Assembly (NCBI GenBank): GCA_050953365.1
Contig: JBMNMN010000012.1
Location: 1 to 50,556 of the forward strand
Source: UBA1426 sp050953365
GTDB taxonomy: Bacteria; Bacillota; Clostridia; Peptostreptococcales; Anaerovoracaceae
DNA length: 50,556 bases
Reading direction: 5' to 3'
Below are positions 28,071-36,271 of the stretch, one piece after another. Position 1 is the first letter of the stretch. Each line of letters begins with the position of its first letter. Below the pieces are notes generated by a model. That model did not search any database. It was not told the origin of the DNA and was given only the letters and a program-made list of their open reading frames with translations. The translations under genes were made by a program, and so were the position numbers.

Positions 28071-30248
28071 ATGATAATAGAAAAACTTGCAAAAGAACTT
28101 GGGCTGAAAGTATCTCATGTCCGCGCGACAGTGGAATTAATCGACGAGGGGAACACCATCCCCTTTATCGCCAGATATCGAAAGGAAGTTACGGGTGGGA
28201 TGTCCGACGTGGTTCTGCGGGACCTGGAGGAGCGGCTCACCTATCTTCGCAATTTAGAGGAGCGAAAGCAAGAAGTCATCCGATTGATCGAAGAACAAGG
28301 CAAGCTGACGGAAGAGCTTCGTGAGGAGATCCTTTCGGCAGATGTTCTTCAGCGAGTAGAGGACCTCTACAAGCCTTACAAACAGAAAAAGGCCACAAGG
28401 GCCTCAAAAGCAAAAGAGAAGGGTTTGGAGCCGTTAGCTGTAATCATCCGGCTCATGGAACAGACAGAGGGAACGCCGCTTGAGGTCGCCATGCCTTTCG
28501 TGTGTCACGATCCGGAATTGATTGAAGCCGGAAAAGGCGCGGCTACGGCGGAAGAGGCTTTGGCCGGCGCGGCGGATATCCTTGCGGAAAGCATTGCCGA
28601 CGATGCGGATTTAATACAGGAGGTGCGGAAGAAAACCTTTGAGGAGGGGCAGTTGGTTTCGGAAGCGGCGGACCCGGAAGAAAGCACCGTTTACGATATG
28701 TATTACGATTACAGCGAAGCTCTTTCCAAAATACCCAACCATCGCATCTTAGCCATTAACCGGGGAGAAAAGGAGAAGAAGCTGAAGGTTAAAGTCAAAG
28801 CTCCGGTGGAAGCTATTCTCGATATGCTGAAAAAGCAAATGATCCGAAACGAAAGAAGCATCTTCTTAGAGTTAATGGAAGCTACGGTTGAGGATGCATA
28901 TAAACGGCTCATGGCGCCTTCCATCGAGCGGGAACTTCGTAACCAGCTTACAGAGCGGGCGGAAAAGGATGCAGTGAAGGTATTTGCCAAAAATACGGAA
29001 AGCCTTCTCATGACTCCTCCGGTGAAAGAAGCCAGGGTACTGGCCATCGACCCGGGTTATAGGACGGGCTGCAAGGTGACCGTGCTGGATGAGACAGGGA
29101 AACTCCTGGCTTACACCACCATTTATCCCACGGAGCCCAAGCGGGATATTGCCGGCGCGACAAAGACCATATTGGCCCTGATCGAGAAGTATAAAACCAA
29201 TGTAATTGCCATCGGAAACGGCACTGCGTCCCGGGAAACGGAGACTTTTATCGCTGACCTGATTCGTGAATCAGGTATCAAGGATCTGCAATACACTATT
29301 GTAAATGAAGCCGGGGCCTCCATTTATTCCGCATCCAAGCTGGCCACGGAAGAGTATCCGGATTTAGATGTAACTACGAGAGGCGCCATGTCTATCGGGC
29401 GGCGGCTTCAGGATCCTTTGGCAGAACTGGTGAAAATACCGCCGAGACACATCGGCGTGGGGCAATACCAGCATGACATCAATCAGGGGCTTCTTGACGA
29501 GGCTCTGACAAAAGTGGTGGAAGACTGTGTAAACCGTGTGGGCGTAGATCTGAATACGGCTTCCCCGTCGCTTTTGTCCTACATAGCCGGAATCAATTCC
29601 ACCATAGCAAAGAATATTGTAGCCTACCGTGAGGAAAAGGGCAGATTCAGCGACCGGTCGGAATTGAAGCAGGTGCCCCGGCTGGGCGAGAAAACCTTCA
29701 AACAATGTGCCGGATTCATGCGGATCAGCGACGGCAGCAATCCTTTGGACGCCACCGCTGTCCATCCCGAATCCTATAATGCGGCTGAGCTGATGCTGGA
29801 GAAGCTCAATATTGATAAAAGTGAGATCGCCAGAGGCGGCTCAAAACAGATTGACCAGAAGATCTCAGAAACCTACGGAAGCCTGGATAAATTGGCCGAA
29901 GTGCTTGACATCGGAAAAATGACCTTAGCGGATATTGTCAGCGAAATCAAGAAACCGGCCAGAGACCCGAGAGAGGGCATGCCTCCCGTGGTCTTCCGCA
30001 GCGACGTGCTCTCTATCGAAGACCTGAAGCCGGATATGGAGTTGACGGGTACAGTTCGCAACGTGGTGGATTTCGGAGCCTTCGTGGATATCGGCGTGAA
30101 GAACGACGGGCTGGTTCATATTTCGCAGCTCAGTCATAAATTCGTAAAGAACCCCATGGATGTGGTCAGCGTGGGCGACACGGTAAAGGTGAAGGTGCTT
30201 TCTGTAGATTTGGAAAAACAGAGAGTGTCCCTGACCATGAAACTATAA
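28071..30248 (+). CDS. tex: Tex-family S1 RNA-binding protein
   Basis: A 725-residue nucleic-acid-binding protein of the Tex/Spt6-like family, cytoplasmic, associated with transcription and RNA handling. The N-terminal helical region (ARYRKEVTGGMSDVVLRDLEERL, LYKPYKQKKATRASKAKEKGLEPLA) is followed by a YqgF/RNase-H-like fold (VLAIDPGYRTGCKVTVLDETGK, IAIGNGTASRETETFI), helix-hairpin-helix motifs (GVDLNTASPSLLSYIAGI, FKQCAGFMRI) and a C-terminal S1 domain (GTVRNVVDFGAFVDIGVKNDGLVHISQLS). The length and order are typical. The start has GCGAGGTAACAG upstream. It sits between prfB and ppaX, probably co-transcribed with the latter (40-base gap). Confidence 0.96.
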   Translation: MIIEKLAKELGLKVSHVRATVELIDEGNTIPFIARYRKEVTGGMSDVVLRDLEERLTYLRNLEERKQEVIRLIEEQGKLTEELREEILSADVLQRVEDLYKPYKQKKATRASKAKEKGLEPLAVIIRLMEQTEGTPLEVAMPFVCHDPELIEAGKGAATAEEALAGAADILAESIADDADLIQEVRKKTFEEGQLVSEAADPEESTVYDMYYDYSEALSKIPNHRILAINRGEKEKKLKVKVKAPVEAILDMLKKQMIRNERSIFLELMEATVEDAYKRLMAPSIERELRNQLTERAEKDAVKVFAKNTESLLMTPPVKEARVLAIDPGYRTGCKVTVLDETGKLLAYTTIYPTEPKRDIAGATKTILALIEKYKTNVIAIGNGTASRETETFIADLIRESGIKDLQYTIVNEAGASIYSASKLATEEYPDLDVTTRGAMSIGRRLQDPLAELVKIPPRHIGVGQYQHDINQGLLDEALTKVVEDCVNRVGVDLNTASPSLLSYIAGINSTIAKNIVAYREEKGRFSDRSELKQVPRLGEKTFKQCAGFMRISDGSNPLDATAVHPESYNAAELMLEKLNIDKSEIARGGSKQIDQKISETYGSLDKLAEVLDIGKMTLADIVSEIKKPARDPREGMPPVVFRSDVLSIEDLKPDMELTGTVRNVVDFGAFVDIGVKNDGLVHISQLSHKFVKNPMDVVSVGDTVKVKVLSVDLEKQRVSLTMKL

Positions 30249-30287
30249 ATTCCCGCTATTTGCTACTTTTGAGTTGCAGGAGTGATT

Positions 30288-30932
30288 ATGAGCAAGATAA
30301 CAACCATTCTTTTTGATTTCGACGGCACCATTATGAACACTAACGAAGTGGTGATCAAGTCCTGGCAGCACACCTTCCGTACGGTAGAGGGCAAGGAGCG
30401 TCCGGTTGAGTCCATTATTCGCACCTTTGGGGAACCCCTCTTCACAACAATGGCCCGGCTCCTTCCTCAGATACCGGTGGAGGAGGGCGTGAGAATTTAT
30501 CGGAGTTTTTTGCTTGAGCACTACAATGAAATGATATATCCCTTTCCGGGGATGGTGGACCTGGTTCGCAAGCTGAAGGAACAAAGCTACAAAACCGGCC
30601 TGGTCACATCCAGGGTAGGGGATACCACGGTTCAGGGATTAGAGCAGTTCGGGATGCTGCCCCATATGGATTGCTTGGTCACCTGTGACGACACGGATAA
30701 GCACAAGCCGGATCCGGAACCTGTGAAGATCGCCTTGCGAAAGCTTAACTCGCAACCTTCCGAATCCATCATGTTGGGCGACACCATGTTCGACATCCTT
30801 TGCGCCAGAAACGCAGGAGTCCGGTCCGTGCTGGTAGGCTGGCAAATGGCATTAAGTGAAGAAGAGATAAAGGGTCCCAACGGGCCGGATTTTATAATTG
30901 AGAAACCGGAAGACCTCTTTTCTATTCTGTAA
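30288..30932 (+). CDS. ppaX: HAD-family phosphatase, PpaX-like
   Basis: A 214-residue haloacid-dehalogenase superfamily enzyme. Motif I is LFDFDGTIMNTNEV (nucleophile and acid/base aspartates), motif II is the TS of LVTSRVGD, motif III the lysine of DKHKPDPEPV, and motif IV MLGDTMFDILCARNAGVRSVLVGWQMA. The cap insertion and spacing match PpaX, which hydrolyses pyrophosphate released by HPr kinase/phosphorylase in Bacillus; a phosphoglycolate phosphatase-like role is the alternative. The ATG at 30288 was chosen, with GCAGGAG upstream, over the GTG at 30282. It converges on the CDF transporter gene. Confidence 0.85.
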   Translation: MSKITTILFDFDGTIMNTNEVVIKSWQHTFRTVEGKERPVESIIRTFGEPLFTTMARLLPQIPVEEGVRIYRSFLLEHYNEMIYPFPGMVDLVRKLKEQSYKTGLVTSRVGDTTVQGLEQFGMLPHMDCLVTCDDTDKHKPDPEPVKIALRKLNSQPSESIMLGDTMFDILCARNAGVRSVLVGWQMALSEEEIKGPNGPDFIIEKPEDLFSIL

Positions 30933-30950
30933 TGTATTACTGTATGCAGC

Positions 30951-31865
30951 CTATTCGATATCCGGCAGGAGTTCTACGTACACATCGTTGAATTCTTCCG
31001 TCAGAGCATCCTCGATATCCTGCTGAATGGCAGACCATTGAGAGATAGAGAGTGTGTTTTCTTTTGGGGCAAGATAGATGGAAACCCAATACCGTCGTCC
31101 TGTCCGTATTATGTCGTAGGATACGGATTCGTAGCGATCGAGAAAATGATCCCTGGCGAGAATCTCTTCGGAGATTCTTTTTATTTCATCCACCGTCTCC
31201 TGCTCCGGTGCGATGAGAAACAGATCCCGCATGCCGCTAATGACGGTTTTCACCGGAACGGGCAGGATGAACAAGGATAGAAAGATCGCCACGGATGAAT
31301 CCAGATAAGGAGCAATTGCGGTCATCCAATCCGTCTTGATAATAGCGGGGAGAAAGAATGCCACAGCCAGACCTATGCTTGCGATTGTGTCGATGTACCA
31401 GCCGTCAATTTCAACTGTAAGCAGTGGGGATTCCAGCTTTTTGTTTATCTTTCTGAGGATCAGCATGACGACTCCGCCCAGCAAGGCTGCAAAGAGTTCG
31501 AATGCCCCGATTATATTAAAAGAAACAGAATGTCCTCCCTGGAAAAGGATAATCACATTGTTGGCAATTAATCCCGCCGTTACCGCAACCAGAATTGAGC
31601 CCTTGAACACAACGAAAAGGGATTCCACCTGACCGTAGCCGAAAGGTCGCTTCTCTGTCAGCGGTTTATAAAGCAGCGGCACGATCTTGAGGGAAATGGC
31701 AATCAAAACGAGCTCCGCCGCATCGTAGGCGCAATCCATCAAAACAGCTTGAGAGCGAGTTGCAAAAGCAATTATAAATTCAAGCACAACAAAAATAACA
31801 CTGCCTAACATAGAGATTTGCAGTGCTCTTTGTTCCAACCGTATTTGCGCATTGTGCGCATCCAT
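30951..31865 (-). CDS. cation diffusion facilitator (CDF) transporter
   Basis: A 304-residue membrane antiporter exporting a divalent metal (Zn, Mn, Fe or similar). The start at 31865 follows AAAGGAGGTTTGACTT and is preferred over the 11-residue-longer reading. Six membrane segments are visible with metal-site aspartates in LMDCAYDAAEL (segment 2) and VEIDGWYIDTIASIG (segment 5), and RPFGYGQVESLF between segments 2 and 3 is typical. The C-terminal 90 residues form the cytoplasmic metallochaperone-like domain. It has its own sigma-A-like promoter overlapped by a perfect palindrome at 31908-31934, consistent with metal-responsive repression. Confidence 0.9.
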   Translation of the reverse strand: MDAHNAQIRLEQRALQISMLGSVIFVVLEFIIAFATRSQAVLMDCAYDAAELVLIAISLKIVPLLYKPLTEKRPFGYGQVESLFVVFKGSILVAVTAGLIANNVIILFQGGHSVSFNIIGAFELFAALLGGVVMLILRKINKKLESPLLTVEIDGWYIDTIASIGLAVAFFLPAIIKTDWMTAIAPYLDSSVAIFLSLFILPVPVKTVISGMRDLFLIAPEQETVDEIKRISEEILARDHFLDRYESVSYDIIRTGRRYWVSIYLAPKENTLSISQWSAIQQDIEDALTEEFNDVYVELLPDIE

Positions 31866-31897
31866 ATAAGTCAAACCTCCTTTATTTCTACCGTACA

Positions 31898-31934
31898 ACT
31901 ATAGCAAAACTTTATTTTATAGTCAAATAAAGTT
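31898..31934 (-). promoter_or_regulatory. CDF gene promoter with overlapping palindromic operator
   Basis: On the minus strand TTGACT (31926-31921) and TATAGT (31903-31898) are separated by 17 bases, a good sigma-A promoter. A perfect 10-bp inverted repeat AACTTTATTT/AAATAAAGTT (31908-31917, 31925-31934) covers the -35 box and spacer. A dimeric repressor bound there would block the promoter. The regulator is unknown. Confidence 0.65.
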
Positions 31935-32024
31935 ATTTTAGTTCGTGTTATGTGACCGCCTATCGAATCGGGATCAACAGCGATTCTAATTCAGATCCGA
32001 GAATCCCGACTTTGTACTAAATAC

Positions 32025-32441
32025 CTTTGCTTCTTCTGGTCGGAAGCAACGGAGATTTTGATTCCGGCATGAGTACCGTTGATTTTTCCTGTCGAAGGCA
32101 ACGGAAATTCCGATTCTGGCTTGGATGCCGCTGCCTTTCTGCTCTTGCAGGCAACGGTAATCGGGTTTTTGAACGAAGTATCGTTGCTTCTTCCGATGGG
32201 AAGCAGCGAGAATCCTCATTTTCGTTTGAGTAACGCTGTTTCCTCCGGTGGAAAGCAACGAGAACCGTGATTTTGGGCTGAGTGCCGTTGCTTCTTCTGG
32301 TCGAAAGCAACGAAGATTTAGATTTTAACTGGAATCCCGTTGATTCTCGCTAACGGAAACAGCGAGAATCCCGACTTTGGACCGAATACCGTTGCTTTTT
32401 TCGGCCGGTAGCATCCAGAGCCGTGATTTTGGTCAGAGTGA
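32025..32441. repeat. 52-bp tandem repeat with internal hairpin, eight units plus partial ends
   Basis: Units begin at 32025, 32077, 32129, 32182, 32234, 32286, 32338 and 32390 (one is 53 bp) with degraded units on both sides (about 31973 and 32442). Each opens with CGTTGCTTCTTC or a variant and has GAAAGCAACG about 18 bases on, so most units can fold back on themselves. Sequence between units diverges considerably while the length is held. No gene lies in 31866-32656. Confidence 0.93.
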
Positions 32442-32503
32442 CATTGTTTTCAAAGCATAGATGCAGGAAATTTGATATAATAAATTAGTACAACCGTAAG
32501 TGG

Positions 32504-32674
32504 GGAATGGGTATTCTCAGTTCTACTGCTAGAAGAAAGGAATGGGTATTCTCAGTTCTACTGCTAGAAGAAAGGAATGGGTATTCTCAGACTCTACTGC
32601 AGGAAGAAAGAAATCGGGCATGCTAAGACTCTGTTGCTGCAAGAAAGGAACCGGCCATGCTGAGACTTTACTAC
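32504..32674. repeat. 35-37-bp tandem repeat that includes the addB start site
   Basis: Two identical 35-base units (32504, 32539; GGAATGGGTATTCTCAG, then TTCTACTGCTAGAAGAAA) are followed by a 36-base unit (32574) and a 37-base unit (32610). The next unit (32647) contains the real start: GGAACCGGCCATGCTGAGAC then TTTACTAC. The array therefore consists of copies of the addB ribosome binding site (AAGAAAGGA), start codon and first codons. The 32610 unit even keeps an ATG (32620), out of frame with addB. Confidence 0.88.
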
Positions 32675-35600
32675 GGAAGGGAAAGCATAGATAAAGAACG
32701 GGCGATGTTCGAAAAAATCGCTGAGAGCCTTTGCCGTATCGGAGCGGAAGGCGCTCCCTCTCGGATCATTCTCATCGTACCGGATCAATATACCCTGCAG
32801 GCAGAGCGTAATGCCATTTTTCATTTAAAAGTGAAGGGGCTCATGGACTTGGAGGTGCTCTCCTTTTCCCGGCTGGCAGGAAGAGTTCTGGATGAGACAG
32901 GGGGCAGCAGGAGAGTTCCCATCGACAAGCACGGCCGCCATATGCTATTGGCAAAAATAATGAGAGACCAAGAGGAAAACCTTTTGGTTTTTCGAGGCAT
33001 GGGAAGATCCCATTCCTTTATTGATATGGCAAACGATCTTATTTCCGAAATGAAGCAATACAACAGTTCGCCGGAGGAGCTAAGGGGAATTATAGGGGAA
33101 CTGGAAGAGAATAGTTTACTTAGCCGCAAACTCAAAGACATCGCGCTTATTTTCGAGAACTACGAAGAAAAAATCAAGGATAAATATATCGATACGGAAG
33201 ACCATCTCAATCTCTTTTTATCTAAAATAGCCCAATCCATCCTAGTGAAAAATGCGGAGTTTTGGATATTCGGATTTGATTCCTTTACGCCTAAGTCCAT
33301 AAATATTATCAGGGAACTGGCCCTCCACAGCCACGGCGTCAACATGGTGCTTACCTACGACGACGCGCCGGAGGATGAAGAACTGTTCCGTCTGACCAAG
33401 GACATGATGTGGAAGCTTGAGAAAGCCGTGGGCCCCGGCTTTACGAAAAAGGAACGGCTAGACGGGCCCGATGCGCCGCGGCAGCCGGCCATTCGACATT
33501 TGGAGAGACAGATCTTCGCCTACCCTTATCAGCCTTTTGCCGGAGGCAATGATACCTTGCATTTCTGCAGAGCCGCCAACTTTTACGGCGAAGCGGAAAC
33601 CGCTGCAGCCTTCATATGCTCCCTGGTTCGGGATCGTGGACTCCGTTTTCGGGACATCGTGGTTATTTGTAACGACATGGAGGCTCGGGGATCCATTATT
33701 AAGAGGGTTTTCCATGAATACGGCATCAGCTTTTTCCTGGATCAGAAGCATCGTGTATTACATAATCCGGCTGTTATTTTTATTTCATCCATATTGGACG
33801 TTCTGCAGTCGGGCTGGGCTTACGAGGATGTGTTCCGACTGGTAAAGACCGGTCTTTGCCCCATTGACGAAGAGGAAGCAGAAGAACTGGAAAACTACGC
33901 CATCCGTTACAGGTTTCGAGGAACCCGTTGGAAGAAAGACTTGGTGTACGGGAAAAAGGATTATGAAGAGGAAGAGTTTGAAAGGCTCAACCAATGCCGT
34001 AGAGCTCTTGCGGATTTCATAGGGGCTTGCGAGGAAAAGATGGCGGCTGCTGTCACAGTGAGGCAAAAGACGGCTGCGTTAAAAGAGTTTCTTAATGATG
34101 AGGCAGATCTGGAAAATCAGCTGGAAACCCTTTGTCAAGAGCTTGAAGAGGCCGGAGAACTTGAGGCCGCAATGGAAATGCAGCAGATCTGGGAGAGCGT
34201 TTTAGGACTTTTGGACCAGCTGACGGAGCTCATCGGCGATGAGGCCATCAACATCGAAGATTATGCCTCAATGCTTCAGGCAGGGTTTGATTCCATTGAG
34301 CTTGGACTGATACCCACTACCATCGACCAGGTAGTTGTCGGCACGATGCAGCGGACCAGGGTGGGGCAGATACAAGCCTTGGTTGTAATGGGGGCAAACG
34401 ACGGCATCCTTCCCACAGCCGTTTCCGGTGACGATCTCCTCAACCAGGACGAACGCGCTCTGCTGCTTCAAAAAAATATCCTGATCTGTAAGGACGATGA
34501 TTTGCGCAGCATGGAGGAGCGGCTGGCAATTTACAAGCAGTTCTCCAGACCGCAAAGCTATTTATGGATAGGATATTCTGCCGCGGACATGGAGGGTAAG
34601 GAACTGCGGCCTTCCATTCTGCTGGATAAGCTGTGCAAGTTGTTTCCCCACATCCCATTGGAAAAGGATCTTCGCAACCGGGAGGATGTCATGGTGTTGG
34701 TTGACAGCCCCGCAAGCAGCCTGAAGTACCTTTCTGAAGCCCTGCGAAAGGCGGCCGGCGGAGAGGAAGAGTTAGATCCTGTGTGGAAAGCCGCCTTCAA
34801 CTGGTACAGGGAGCAGAATGATAGGGGACTTGAGTTGGTAATACAAGGACTTCGTTTTACCAATCGAATGGAGAGGTTGGAAAGTTCCCTCGTGGAGAAG
34901 CTTTTTGGGCTTCGAATCAGTCCTTCGCGCTTGGAGAAATTTGCCCGGTGTCCCTTTGCCCACTTTGTCCATTATGGATTGGCTCCGAAAGAGCGGAGAA
35001 TCTTTCAGGTATCGGGGCGTGAAGTAGGTGACGTTTATCACCGCTGTCTCATGTTGTTTGCGGAGAGCTTGACAGTTAAGGGAATGGAATTGACCCATGA
35101 GAATTCTCCCTGGATGAAGCTGACCAGAGAAGAATGTTCCGCCAAAGTGGCAGCTTTGATGGAGAAAGTGGCCGCGGAATACAATGAAGGCATGTTGGAG
35201 GCGGGGGAAGAGGAACGATATAGGACCGCCAGAATGCAGGAAGTGTGTGAAAGGGCGGCTTGGGCGCTGGTGGAACATGTAAGGCAAGGCCGGATCAGTG
35301 AAATATATTTTGAGGAGGCTTTTGGCAGCGGAAGCGAAAAACGTTTTCCTCCTATTCGCGTTGCGGTTGAGAACCAAGAAATTCTTATAGAGGGGAAGAT
35401 CGACCGCATTGACGTGCTCCCCGAAGGCTATGTTAAGGTGATTGATTACAAATCGGGCAAAGAGAAATTTGATATCAGAGAGGCTTTGGGCGGTTGGCGT
35501 CTCCAGCTGATGGTTTATTTAAAGGCGGTAACGGAGGGGATGGAGGCGTTGAATCGATCTGCAAAACCCGCCGGCGTCTTCTATTTTGAGATTGCCGATC

Positions 35601-36010
35601 CTGTAATCGATGCCAGCGAATACGATGAACAGATGCTTAAGAGCAAATTGGAGGAGGAAATGAAACGCCGGTTCAAACTGGACGGCGTGGTGCTGGACGA
35701 TCCTGACGTCATTGAAAACATTGCGGGCGAGTTCAGCGGCTATTCTGAAATCTTGCCGGTGCGTAAAAATAAGGATGGCACCGTGACCGGAACCGCGGAG
35801 GGCAGGCTGCTTACAGAAGAAGAATTCAGGGTTTTCATGGCTTCCATGGACCAGCTCATTGCGGAGTTATGCGGAAAACTTATCTCCGGCGTAATCCAAC
35901 TTCGCCCAAAGAAAACCAAAAATGAAACGGCCTGTACATATTGTGATTATAAAAGTATATGTAATTTTGAATTATCCTTTGACGGCTGCTCATATGATGT
36001 GGTAAAATGA
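32657..36010 (+). CDS. addB: AddB-type subunit of the AddAB helicase-nuclease
   Basis: An 1117-residue protein matching AddB, which with AddA processes double-strand breaks for recombination. The C-terminal RecB-type nuclease is intact: GKIDRIDVLPEGYVKVIDYKSGKEKFD with the catalytic D and DYK. Four cysteines for the iron-sulphur staple are visible: CPFAHFVHYGL before the nuclease, and CTYCDYKSIC at the end. The N-terminus (MLRLYYGRESIDKERAMFEKI) lacks the Walker A GxGKT that many AddB proteins carry, which fits AddB serving as recognition and nuclease subunit. The start follows GCAAGAAAGGA. No addA lies next to it, which is unusual; the tRNA gene follows. Confidence 0.92.
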   Translation: MLRLYYGRESIDKERAMFEKIAESLCRIGAEGAPSRIILIVPDQYTLQAERNAIFHLKVKGLMDLEVLSFSRLAGRVLDETGGSRRVPIDKHGRHMLLAKIMRDQEENLLVFRGMGRSHSFIDMANDLISEMKQYNSSPEELRGIIGELEENSLLSRKLKDIALIFENYEEKIKDKYIDTEDHLNLFLSKIAQSILVKNAEFWIFGFDSFTPKSINIIRELALHSHGVNMVLTYDDAPEDEELFRLTKDMMWKLEKAVGPGFTKKERLDGPDAPRQPAIRHLERQIFAYPYQPFAGGNDTLHFCRAANFYGEAETAAAFICSLVRDRGLRFRDIVVICNDMEARGSIIKRVFHEYGISFFLDQKHRVLHNPAVIFISSILDVLQSGWAYEDVFRLVKTGLCPIDEEEAEELENYAIRYRFRGTRWKKDLVYGKKDYEEEEFERLNQCRRALADFIGACEEKMAAAVTVRQKTAALKEFLNDEADLENQLETLCQELEEAGELEAAMEMQQIWESVLGLLDQLTELIGDEAINIEDYASMLQAGFDSIELGLIPTTIDQVVVGTMQRTRVGQIQALVVMGANDGILPTAVSGDDLLNQDERALLLQKNILICKDDDLRSMEERLAIYKQFSRPQSYLWIGYSAADMEGKELRPSILLDKLCKLFPHIPLEKDLRNREDVMVLVDSPASSLKYLSEALRKAAGGEEELDPVWKAAFNWYREQNDRGLELVIQGLRFTNRMERLESSLVEKLFGLRISPSRLEKFARCPFAHFVHYGLAPKERRIFQVSGREVGDVYHRCLMLFAESLTVKGMELTHENSPWMKLTREECSAKVAALMEKVAAEYNEGMLEAGEEERYRTARMQEVCERAAWALVEHVRQGRISEIYFEEAFGSGSEKRFPPIRVAVENQEILIEGKIDRIDVLPEGYVKVIDYKSGKEKFDIREALGGWRLQLMVYLKAVTEGMEALNRSAKPAGVFYFEIADPVIDASEYDEQMLKSKLEEEMKRRFKLDGVVLDDPDVIENIAGEFSGYSEILPVRKNKDGTVTGTAEGRLLTEEEFRVFMASMDQLIAELCGKLISGVIQLRPKKTKNETACTYCDYKSICNFELSFDGCSYDVVK

Positions 36011-36098
36011 TTCTCGCTGAACTTGTTCAGGAGAGGCAAACGAGGTGGAATAAATCTCGCTGCTTTTAGCAAGTAAAGTAAACAATAGGCAATATTAT

Positions 36099-36174
36099 GC
36101 TACTGTGGCTCAGTTGGTAGAGCAGCTGATTCGTAATCAGCAGGTCGCCGGTTCGAGTCCGGCCAGTAGCTCCA
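36099..36174 (+). tRNA. tRNA-Thr (anticodon CGT)
   Basis: A 76-base cloverleaf: acceptor GCTACTG/CAGTAGC, D-arm GGCTCAGTTGGTAGAGC, anticodon stem GCTGA/TCAGC with loop TTCGTAA (anticodon CGT, reading ACG), and T-arm GCCGGTTCGAGTCCGGC. The CCA end is encoded. Confidence 0.97.
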
Positions 36175-36177
36175 TAA

Positions 36178-36212
36178 AAACCCCTGTAATCGCAATGGTT
36201 ACAGGGGGTCTT
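36178..36212 (+). terminator. terminator after tRNA-Thr
   Basis: A 9-bp stem CCCCTGTAA/TTACAGGGG (36181-36189, 36199-36207), with GTCTTTGTTT downstream and AAAAA upstream. It starts a few bases after the tRNA CCA end. Confidence 0.87.
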
Positions 36213-36271
36213 TGTTTCACTGATTGGGCAATACAAAAAAGCGGGACAAGACAATAAAAAACACAAATGAT

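Noticed and set aside
32025..32441. CRISPR array in the 52-bp repeats
   Set aside because: The whole 52-bp unit repeats and drifts; there is no constant repeat alternating with unrelated spacers.
36066..36266. 66-residue minus-strand reading frame
   Set aside because: It is antisense to tRNA-Thr and its terminator; the peptide is a familiar false call over tRNA genes.
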